DNA of 64,000 nt from positions 62,001 to 126,000 of the forward strand of contig JANTQF010000039.1 in assembly GCA_032988165.1 (NCBI GenBank). Reading direction: 5' to 3'. The notes below the pieces were generated by a model. That model was not told the DNA's origin. It was given only the letters and a program-made list of their open reading frames with translations, and did no database searches. The translations under genes were made by a program, and so were the position numbers. The DNA comes from Emmonsiellopsis sp. PD_33. Its lineage: Eukaryota > Ascomycota > Eurotiomycetes > Onygenales > Ajellomycetaceae. This document shows positions 1 through 9,764 of this stretch, piece by piece (position 1 is the first letter of the stretch; every line of letters begins with the position of its first letter).

Positions 1-68
1 AAATGGCTGCCCTGTGCATTAACTCCACTTACAGGCTCTTACCCACCACACTGTTATGCTTATTCATT

Positions 69-141
69 ACTTAGTCATCCTATATCATGTTATACACTGT
101 TTTAATTGGATTTTATTGGTGAATCTAAATTTAAAATTAGA
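69..141 (+). repeat. Left inverted end of the AT-rich element
   Basis: This 73-bp segment starts ACTTAGTCATCC and pairs with the reverse complement of 841-913 at 61 of 73 positions without gaps. Confidence 0.7.
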
Positions 142-840
142 TTTTAAGAATATTAAATATTTAAAACATTATAATAAAAATAAACTTATATTAATATATA
201 TTTTAATAATAATTAGTATTAAATTATATAATAAATGTTTATATAAAATTAAAATTAAAATTAATTTTACTATTTAAATATAATAATAGTTTCTAATTTA
301 AAAAGTTATAACTTATAAGTTATTTAAAATATTTATTAATTAAAATATAAAAAATATTTATTAAGATTAAATTATTATTAAAGTTAGCTATATTATATAT
401 AAATTTATAAAAATATTAACTTTATAATATATATAGATTTAGTTGTATTATATATAAAGTTATATTATTAAAAAGATTTAAAAGTTATATTTAATAATTT
501 TATTTTTTATTTATTAAAATTAAAATTAATATAAATTATAAAATATAGAGCCTTTTAATTTATAAATTAATAATTTAAAAAAAATTAAATTTTATGATTA
601 TAAATAGAAGTTTTTATTTTTTTGAAATTTTAAACTAAGCTTTTAATTTTAATTTAATTTTAAATATTATAAAGTATAAATTAATATTTTTATTAAGTTT
701 AAACTATTTAGATTTATTATTAAACTAAATTTTTTACTAAAAATATTAATTATATAATTTAAAAATAATTTAAAACTATAATGTATAATGTTAAAAGTTT
801 ATTTTTATTATAACTATTTTAATATTTAATACTTTTAAAA

Positions 841-913
841 TCTAATTTCATATTTGAATTCACCAAAAAAGTCCAATCAAAATGGTGTATAATATGATAT
901 TAGCTGACTAAGT
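841..913 (-). repeat. Right inverted end of the AT-rich element
   Basis: Its reverse complement starts ACTTAGTCAGCT and aligns gaplessly with 69-141. The differences are mostly C/T or G/A, as expected from repeat-induced or deamination-type mutation of both copies. Confidence 0.7.
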
Positions 914-2946
914 GACCTTAGTCATCATCCCCCTCTCCCTGGCTTACAAAGTGGTGGTTGGAGTTGGCGCATTTAAATACATGGTTTCACACACTAATTT
1001 CTATGTAATCCTATGTACACACTATGCTTTTTTCAACTTAGTCGTTTTTTTTTCCCGGTCATTAGCGAAGTCATCCCGGTCATTATCAATCGCTCCCATT
1101 TGCTTTATTTATTTACTTCCTGCAATGATGGGCTTGCTGTTCGGGCCCTGTTGCTGCAGTAATTGCCTGGCCTTCGGGGCTTAGGGCACGGGAGATTCCC
1201 GACATCCCCACAGGCGCGCATGAACATTGCTGCCCAGTAAGGCTGCCAAATCATCAAAACTGGTTCATGCTGGGCCGAATTCTGGGAACCCCCTTCGATG
1301 AGGATATATTTGCCTGGGACAGAGCATGAATGGTTAATTTCCTCGGTATGAGGGATTCATGACATTTTGTCCGTCCGCGGCCGTCGTGTATTATTTCAGA
1401 TTTCTGTCGAAATGTATTCTTTCCGTTGTGCGTTTCGTTTCGTCTGTGCGGGAGGGAGGCTTTTGCGAACTCGCTAATGATGCTAAGCTTAGGACCGTTT
1501 ACATAGCCGTTGATTGGACTGAGAGGAAGGGGAAGAGGCAAGAAAACAACTTGCTTTTTATTAATTCTTGACCTATTATTTCTCTCGGTATGCTCTTTGC
1601 ACATGGAGCATGGAGCAAGATTGGTCTGCAATTTTCTTTAAATAATACCAATTAAGAGGCAATTTCCTGCCCGCTTCAGCTGTGTTGAGCCGGGCTGAGT
1701 GGCCTCGAGGAAACAAGGAAATTATCACATGTTACAGGTGGCGAGTGTGACCTTTGCCATGTTATAGGTTATCATACTTGGGTATGGTATGAAGACTCAA
1801 GCTGAAGCTAAACATTATCTGGCAAGAATAACCCTCCAGATGGAATGGGCGGAAAGTGATCCTCCCCAAGATCGAGATTATATTTTCCCAAGCGACGCTC
1901 GAGACTTGCCTTTTCGCCAACGCGCAGCGCATATTGGTAGATGGAAGGCCGGGTTGCATGGCGAATATCTCAATCGCAACTGGCGGCGATGGGCAAAAGT
2001 TGCGGAGGATGTATGAATGGCCGCCCATTCGTAAGGCTTACAACCTATGACATGTTTCCCTTCTAAAAGAAAAGTTTTCCGCCTTTTCCAAGGCAACTAC
2101 CAAAACCGATGACTCCATTCACGGACTCTTCAAACATATCTCCAACCAAGTCTCTGGCTGCGTATATTGCCGCATGGCAAACCCCCCCATTCACCCCTTT
2201 TCGAGAATCCCTTTTCCCAACAATTCAACCCCAAGAGAAAATGAGGAGTATAAAATACATAAAAAGTAATACACACATACATACCCCATACAATGACTCA
2301 ATTTCTTCCTCCCAATGACTCCTCATTTGTGTTGTGGAAATAATGAGCCGCTTCAACCACAGCATGCCACTCATTCCATGCGGCCCTGATCAGTGCACTG
2401 GCAACGGTCGTCTAGTGGCCTTCAGATAAGGCTCCGCTACGAGGCAGTTCCAAATCCTAACCTCCATCTCAGCCTTGTTGTAGATACGCCCAGACAGAAT
2501 TACTCAGTTCAACCCTACATACTAACTATTCCCAGACAGTGCCAACAGTAGAACTAATCCTCCATCCACCCCATCCCATCCCATCCCACCTCATCACAAC
2601 CCCCATCACAATCCAGTCACAGCTAATCCATACTCCCAACCGCCCAATACCAGCGCTTAGCAACATCCCATCTCATAGATCAGATTTAACCTTCGCAGCC
2701 AAACCATGGTTCACAGCGGGTGGGCGGGCGGGGCGGGGCGGGCGGCTAACTCTACTCTGGCCCCACTGGGCAACTCCAACCGCAACCAGGGTCCGCTGGC
2801 GGGAAAGGTGGAAGGTTATTTTGTAGTTACATAGTTATGTACTGTATGACATGACATACAACAGGCGAACTTTTCCTCTTGACTTGATTTCATTAGTTAC
2901 TGGGCGTTCTCCGCTCCCAGGGATTGACCCTGCCCATCTGGGGTAC

Positions 2947-2991
<45 letters not shown>

Positions 2992-4022
2992 GGGCAAGTT
3001 ACATAGCTCAGCTGGTCAGCCTTGTGCCTACATAGTAACTATCAAATCAACAGACACCATCAACTACAAAAGAACAAATTGTGAATAACCCATCCATCAT
3101 GGGTTCATGGATGGGGCTGAAGGCATAGAAACCCGATTAATGAATGTCAAGGAACGAATCGAAGGCTGAGTTAACCACCAGTTATTGGTGGGAAGGTGGA
3201 TAACTAGTTATGCAGCTGCTGCGCAATGCTTATTATTTATCTCACTTCACAGCCCGTGCCGTGGATGATGGATCCATCCAAGGAGCAAAAGCTGAGCCCT
3301 TTTTTTTTTGTCCTTCTAGGGATTTTCTATTGTTTAGATCTATTTTTAGAAATGGATGGTTTTTTTGTATATTTTTTTTCTTTCTGGGGCACAGTGCAGG
3401 ATTAGTGGGGACTAACTAGCATAATGAGAATGGTTCATGGAGGACTGAAATCCGTGAGAGAAGAGGACCAGGAGCGATGGAAAACGGGTTTAATCAGGTT
3501 ATCCAGCGCATTCCTTCCCCTCCTTTTCGCGAACGCTGCCAAATGCCGCGATTATGATGTCTTCGTGCAGTAGTTTGCGGTAACTAGCTAGCGGGTTTTC
3601 GCTCGGGGTCACTACATGATCATCGCATTGATGCACCGCGCAGCAGCGACGATAAGCGGGGGGGTGGCGGCAAATTCAGCACCCAGCGGTTCGGGTGTGG
3701 TGTGATGTGGCCAAACGGCAGCTCTGGATATGTATATACTGGATGGAGGTGAGGGAAAGAGTAACTATTTTACGTTTCCTCTGCGCTGGCAAGCGTCGAA
3801 AGAAGGGGGCTCAAGTATGGATGGGCATACACTGTGATTAATGTGCATTTCAGGAAGAGGTAGATATCTCTATCTTGTCACCCGCCTTCCCACTCCGAGC
3901 CCGGGGGGATCCAAAGCACAGCATAAGCCGGGCAAAACATTATACAACCTCACACAGCGCGGGCGCGGCCCAGCCCAGCGCTGTCTGTCGCATATCGTAT
4001 ATTCTGGAATGCTTATCTGCCC
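914..4022. other. Gene-free stretch between repeat elements
   Basis: About 3.1 kb of normal composition with CpG present. It contains only short overlapping reading frames without family motifs or splice-supported extension. It holds a (CAT)15 microsatellite, homopurine/homopyrimidine patches near 3300-3380, and GC-rich stretches near 2720-2750. I see no convincing gene or RNA. Confidence 0.5.
2947..2991 (+). repeat. (CAT)15 microsatellite
   Basis: Fifteen uninterrupted CAT units (45 bp) in non-coding DNA. A perfect tract of this length is likely to vary in length between isolates. Confidence 0.95.
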
Positions 4023-4024
4023 TA

Positions 4025-4058
4025 CGGAGGGCGCTTCCAAAAGTATTGCGCCACTAAG
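4025..4058 (+). repeat. Left 34-bp terminal inverted repeat
   Basis: Begins CGGAGGGCGCTTCC directly after TA at 4023-4024. It is the exact reverse complement of 9729-9762 and retains three or more CpG sites, unlike the interior. Confidence 0.85.
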
Positions 4059-4073
4059 AAAACCACTAGATAA

Positions 4074-4181
4074 TGTTGGCCGTAGGCCTCCATTCCTGAT
4101 CTAGCTTAGCGTATCACGTGATCATAGGATAGATAGATTCTTGCCTCTGAGATCAATTCAAGAGTCTTCAACCTTCCCACA
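4074..4181 (+). repeat. 5' LTR of the copia element
   Basis: 108 bp, unusually short, TG...CA termini. It retains three CpG sites, including the palindrome ATCACGTGAT; all three are TpG in the 3' LTR. Confidence 0.95.
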
Positions 4182-4199
4182 GGTTATGACCCAGTATAG
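4182..4199 (+). other. Candidate primer-binding site of the copia element
   Basis: The sequence directly downstream of the 5' LTR starts GGTTATGACCC, where LTR elements place their tRNA primer-binding site. I could not match it to a specific tRNA 3' end or internal cut, so only its position supports the call. Confidence 0.35.
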
Positions 4200-4495
4200 T
4201 GTTTTTTAAATGAAAAATGCTGCATCAACATCTAGGGAGGTTCACAAACTGTTTTATGGATAGTACTGCTGTGAATTGCACAGGAAATCCATTTGATTTG
4301 TGTTATTTTGTGTGATTTGCCTGTTTGTTTTAATATTCAATATCAGATTCAAAACACCCTGTTGAGTTATTCATTCTCAACACATTTTTCTCAACATTCA
4401 ACTGGCTCTATATCACTACTGCAATGAGCAGTAGCTGTGACCTCTAAATATTACTCTCAGGGAGCAATCCCTGTGTCATCAAACTTTCCTGGTCC

Positions 4496-7400
4496 ATGTT
4501 ACCTCAATCTGCCAAATCCAGAGGAAAAATGCCCACCTGGGAGAATGATGATGACCTCTATGAGAACACAGAAGACCTATTAAAATCAACTGACATGAAT
4601 GAGACTGAGGATGTTCTTCAGCAGGAATGCTTATCTCACCCAAATCATTGTGTGTTAAATGGTAGTCTCAGATGTTATTATAGCACCAGTTATCCTATAT
4701 TTAATAGATCTGAAATTAATATTAATATAACTACATTTAAATGTTCAATTTAAGACCAAGTTGTACATTCTGAATGTGAATGCTCTGTAGCCTAAGAATG
4801 TGAGTGTAAATGTTCTAAAAATTGTTAATAAAATCATAATTAGTCTAAAATCTATAATTATTCCAAATTTCAACATTCATTTACTGCCTCAAGTCTCAGT
4901 GAGTTCAATGTTATCAGTGGAGATCCAGATAAACCAGTCATGATGACCCAGGATGCTATAATGATGATGATGTAAACTCTTTTGAATATTAATTATCAAT
5001 TTACACTCTCACCTGCTACAGATTCTATAAAGGAAGAGTTTCATGAATTTCAAAAGGAAATCAAATCTGCCCTTGACACCAAGTCTGTCATCACATTTAA
5101 TGGATCCAACTACAAAAATTGGAGAGTTAGTATTTTGAATGACACTGAGGTAATCAGTGGATTCAATATATTATTAAAAAATCAACACCAACCCCTGACA
5201 GGTAGTTGCCTGGATAGGGAGAAATAGTATATACATTTAAAGGCATTATATTATCAGATGCTCTCTAGTCTTATTGGTAACATTCACACCACTATAGGCA
5301 GTTTAGAAGTAGATGATGTTGTAGCTCTTTAGGAGAAAATCAACATCAAATATATAGTCTCTCTTGTGGAAGAACATATGAACATTATTAGAGAGTTAAT
5401 TTATCTTAAGATTAAGGATTTTAAATACCTCTCATATCAGCATCATTTTCACTATCTTATTGCTTGCCATTGTAAATTATATAATAATTTAGAAGACATC
5501 TACCATGACCTCTTCCTTCTGGGACTCAAGGATTTCCAGAAAGCCTTTATTAAAACTCACCTGGATGAGTTCTTCTCCACTGGTCAGGATATGATTAATA
5601 ATATTAATATTGATAATTTAATGAAGCAGTTGATAAATTACTCCACTAAAGACCTAAAGCTGAAAAATTTGAATAACCTTAGTATGAACTCCACAAATTC
5701 TAATACAAATATAAACTTCAAAGAAGATCTGATGAAGACCTACACCCACTATAAGAAGAATGATTATGAGAAGAAGGACTGCTTTGAACTCAACCCAGAT
5801 AAACTGGTAGAATATAGGAAGGCTGTGAAGGCTAGACAGGACAAGAAAAAGAAAGATAAGGCTAAAAGCTCTGAGACCCTAAAAAAGAAAGATGAGAAGA
5901 AGGATCTTATGAAAAATCAACTCAGTATGGCAAACACTGTAATTACATGTATTAAGTATGGTAGATCTTATTCTACATCTACATCAAATGACATTGTCTC
6001 ACAACCTTGATATCTTAATACCTGCACCTCATTTAATATAATAGGTGAATGCCAATCCTTTTCATCTATCTGCACATTTGATAGTGATCTCACAATTAAT
6101 ACTGCCACAGATGGTGAGGGATGCATTAAGAAGATAGGTAGTATTGTTTTGGGTGTTAACAGTGGAGATGTCATCATTAAGAATGTCTACTATGCCTCAG
6201 AACTGACCATTAATCTTCTTTCATTTGCTATGATGGAGGATCAAAACTTCAAATTCAAACTCTCTACTACTATACCTTCATATTTCATCTGCAAAGTGCT
6301 AAATGGTGTTGTTTTTCATGTAGTTCAAACTTCTGGTTAAGGAAACATCTATAAGGTGATGGAACATAACTCTGAGGAAGATCTTAACCACCCACACCAA
6401 GTAGTATTATATATGGCTAAATTGCATGAATACTTCAACCTGAAAATTGGACTCACTACAGCTACCATGAATAGCCTAACTCTTGTGAATGGTGAGATCT
6501 CATCTGTCATCAAAACTTTAATGAAATAACATGTAGATCTAGGTCATATTCACATCAGCACCATTATCATAATGTCTAAAAATCTCAAATTAGGTATTCA
6601 AATCTCTGGTTCAAAAACTCAATTCTTCTGCAAGGAGTATATCAAGGCTGGCATGACATACCATTTTTCACAGACTCTCATGCCATGATCACTACAAGCT
6701 ATTGAGAAGATCCATATCAATCTTACAGGGAGGGGTAAAATACTTGATGATCTATTAGATCATCCCCTTGAGTCTCATCAGGGCATTAAGTACTGAATGC
6801 TTATAATATGTGATGCTACCTATTATTACTGGGTCTATTTCCTTAAATCTAAAGATGAGGCTGTTGAATACTTCAAACTCTGAGTGAAATTCATGGGTAA
6901 TTTTAGGTATACACCCCCTGCATATATTCATACTGATATTGATGGTGTTTTTTGGTCCACATGCATGTAAAAGCTCATAATAGATAATAGTATTCATTGG
7001 GAATCAACTACACCTCATTTCTCTCATCAAGATGGTGTATCTGAATGCAGAATCCAAACTCTCATGAGATGTGTTTGCACTATTCTCTTTAAAAGTGATT
7101 TATTAAAGAAGTTTTGGGTAGATATCATGTCAACCATTGTGACTATAATCAATAATATGCCTATGTCTACAGTTCTATATAACACTAAATTTTGGCCTCA
7201 GATAGAAGATTCAATTATGCCTAGTTCTCACACAATTTCATGGTGCACACTTACAGATGTGGCACCACAGGTTTGCCATTTTCACCATATTGAATGTGAA
7301 GTTTTTGCTCATCTTTATGGTTCTCAGAAGCCAGATAACAAGCTTTCCCCCTGTGTCAGAGCTTACAAGCTTATTGAATTCAATAGAATGTCTATTTTTC

Positions 7401-9247
7401 AACTTTGGGATTCTAATTTGAATAAGATCCTTGTCACTAGTGATGTTTAATTTATTAAGGATGAGAAAGATACTTATTCTGAATCTGCTGTTACCCTGAA
7501 AACTGACATCTTAATTCCCAATAATTATATCTATATTATTGAAAGTGATAATGCCCTTAAAAATTCAGATTAATTGGAGCCTGCACAAGCTTTCATAGCT
7601 TATACCTCATTTCTGGTTACTAGTAGTGTGCTAAAATCATATAAAGAAGTAATTGCTTGGCCTGACAGAGAATACTGGTATAAATTGATGTAACATGAGA
7701 TATCTGACTTGAAACATTAGAATACATGACATCTCATCCTGAGATCTGATGTCCCCATTAATGACTCTGTTGTATCAGGCTACTAGGTATTTATCAAAAA
7801 AGATCATCCTAAAGACCTGAATATGGATCTGAATGGAATCCTATGAAAATCTCATTAGGTAGTCTGCAGGAACTGGCTCAAGAAGGATAGTAAGAAGGAA
7901 ACTTATACTCTCATTATAACTGACACATTAAATTGCATTGTTTTTGTAGTTACTGCAAAGTGTGGTTGAACTCTCTGCCAGGTGGATATTATATTGGTGT
8001 ACCTGTATGGTCACTTAGGTAAAGCTATTTACATGTGTTAATCTATGGGATTCAAATTAAAAATCATAAAAATGCTTGTCTGTGCTGTGGAAGGAAGTCT
8101 ATATAAATTAGACCCTGCTGTAAAGATCTAGTACAATTACCTTATTACAATTCTCATTTAATTGGGCTTTAAGGTCAGCTCCTATGACTCTGTGCTCTGG
8201 TTTCATGAATCTAAACCCCATCTCTATATGATAATTTATGTTGATGATTTGAATATCATGTCTAAAGTCCCAGAGAATGCTGATTGGCTAGTTGGGGAAC
8301 TTAATAAGAAACTTGAGGTTAAAGATTTGAAAAAGCCTATAAAATATCTGGGTATGAAGATTTGTCAGACATCTAAAGGAATTAAATTAACCCATTATCA
8401 CTATATAGAGTGTTTGGTAGTGGATTTCTACCTGGATGATGCTACTACAGTTAAAACACTCATAGAGGAGTCTTTTTGCATTGATAATGATTCCATTCTG
8501 GATGGCAGTACAGGTTTCACAAAACAATATTATCAACACAGTATTGAGTGTCTCTAATATCTCACAGTTAAAACTCAGCCTAATATTGCATGCCTAGCAT
8601 CTCTGTTTGGCCAATATAGTGCTAACCCTACCCCTAAAGCCTGGAAGGCATTGTTACATGTCATTTACTACCTCAAGGAATCTATAGATTTTAGTCTATT
8701 CTATAAAGAAGATAACAGTCTGAAAATTGACATCCTGAATGCCACCTACCTCCCTGTTGGATATATAAATTCTAATTGAGCAGAAGTTTTAAATGATGAC
8801 TGTAAATTAACATCCAGGTACATTTTCAAACTTATGAATGCACCTATATCATGGTGTTCAGCTAAATAGCTGTGTGTCTCTCTATCTTTAAATGAAGCTG
8901 AATATATTACCCTAAGTGAGGCTATACAAGAGGCTATCTAAATCTATAATCTCATGATAGAGCTCAATTAGACCCCAGCATCTCCTATACTGATTTTTGT
9001 AGATAATAAGAGCACTATTAATTTAGCTCAGGTCATCACTATCACTACCTGCAGTAAGTATATTAATATGAGATTCTATTATTTGCATTCACAGCTCAAA
9101 AATGAGGTTATATTGATTGAGTACATCCTAACTGCAGATATGACTGTGAATGGACTTATCAAACCATTGGAAATCATCTTATTTCAGCATTTCTTAGGTT
9201 TACTAGGCATGGTGGCACTGGAGGATGGAAACAAGCAAGTGTCTTAA
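4496..9247 (+). pseudogene. Copia gag-pol polyprotein remnant
   Basis: One frame from the ATG at 4496 to TAA at 9245-9247 (about 1,584 codons) carries all domains in order. There is a Gag-like region to ~6010 and a zinc knuckle at 5741-5782, where three of the four CX2CX4HX4C ligands now read Tyr. A protease-like DSD (normally DSG) lies near 6075. The integrase has the acidic residues of ICDATY, IHTDID and VSE. Reverse transcriptase has YVDD at ~8239, and RNase H has NEAEY at ~8894. The frame is broken only by stop codons (for example TGA at 8777 where a Trp codon is expected, TAG in AK*LC near 8867). I see no frameshift. The changes fit C-to-T/G-to-A mutation, so it cannot make active protein. 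Confidence 0.9.
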
Positions 9248-9320
9248 TTAAATTCATGTATCTAAGGGTTTTTTGTGTTGAATAGCAGCACATTTCTTAC
9301 ATTTTTTGCACAGCTCAGCT

Positions 9321-9330
9321 TGAGGGGGGG
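9321..9330 (+). other. Polypurine tract of the copia element
   Basis: TGAGGGGGGG lies immediately upstream of the 3' LTR start, the required position for the plus-strand primer of reverse transcription. Confidence 0.8.
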
Positions 9331-9438
9331 TGTTGGCTGTAGGCCTCCATTCCTGATCTAGCTTAGTGTATCATGTGATCATAGGATAGATAGATTCTTG
9401 CCTCTGAGATCAATTTGAGAGTCTTCAACCTTCCCACA
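9331..9438 (+). repeat. 3' LTR of the copia element
   Basis: 108 bp, TG...CA termini, 103 of 108 positions identical to the 5' LTR. It contains no CpG. Confidence 0.95.
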
Positions 9439-9728
9439 GATAATACCACAGGTTTTTAGCTGTATTTATACACCTCATTATTTATTTATCCATTCATTAG
9501 TTAAATACATAATGGTAATCCTCTCAAATCACTGTACTCAGCTCTTCTAAAAGAGGAAGAAGGACTCTAATATTGTAATTAGAAGATAGTCTAAATGTGT
9601 ATACTATTTAAAAGAGCACACTGAGTTATGGGGAAGATCTATATATCCACAAAGAATAATTACATAAGTAGTATAACTTTTATGTCTGTAATACTATTCA
9701 GATCTGTTCCTAGTGGTATATTTAGCAG

Positions 9729-9762
9729 CTTAGTGGCGCAATACTTTTGGAAGCGCCCTCCG
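9729..9762 (-). repeat. Right 34-bp terminal inverted repeat
   Basis: Exact reverse complement of 4025-4058, followed by TA at 9763-9764. Confidence 0.85.
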
Positions 9763-9764
9763 TA

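Larger units (their letters stand above)
69..913. mobile_element. AT-rich element with long inverted ends, probably RIP-degraded
   Basis: About 845 bp of extremely AT-rich sequence bounded by inverted ends of 73 bp that match at 61 of 73 positions; most mismatches are transitions. I see no CpG and no long open reading frame inside it, so it is a non-autonomous or fully decayed TIR DNA element. Both ends begin ACTTAGTCA. No clear target-site duplication was found, so the superfamily is unassigned. The composition changes abruptly at about position 914, where CpG reappears, which supports the right boundary. The only peptide it could give is a 73-aa low-complexity K/I/N-rich string, which I do not regard as a gene. 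Confidence 0.65.
4074..9438 (+). mobile_element. Full-length degenerate Ty1/copia LTR retrotransposon
   Basis: A 5,365-bp element with two 108-bp LTRs that start TGTTGG and end CCACA. It is flanked by a perfect 5-bp target duplication GATAA (4069-4073 and 9439-9443). Inside are a gag-pol reading frame with integrase before reverse transcriptase, which is the copia order, and a polypurine tract abutting the 3' LTR. The LTRs differ at 5 of 108 positions. I find no CpG between the LTRs by eye, and many in-frame stops, so the element is dead but structurally complete. It sits inside the 34-bp-TIR element. Confidence 0.95.
4025..9762. mobile_element. MITE-like TIR element split by the copia insertion
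   Basis: A perfect 34-bp inverted repeat (4025-4058 and 9729-9762) flanked by TA on each outer side (4023-4024, 9763-9764) brackets the copia element. Removing the copia and one copy of its GATAA duplication leaves about 370 bp, the size of a miniature TIR element, with TA as the probable target duplication (Tc1/mariner style, by inference). The remnant to the right of the copia (9444-9728) is AT-rich, lacks CpG and has no coding capacity. An alternative is that the two 34-mers are the facing tips of two separate elements, but the perfect match and TA flanks favour one split element. Confidence 0.7.

Noticed and set aside
2400..2475. tRNA-like segment (GTCGTCTAGTGGCC resembles an A box)
   Set aside because: The B-box region is degenerate and no 7-bp acceptor stem or anticodon arm can be paired.
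2995..3035. TAGCTCAGCTGGTCAGCC, similar to a tRNA D-arm
   Set aside because: No B box or closing stem follows at the right distance; treated as chance.
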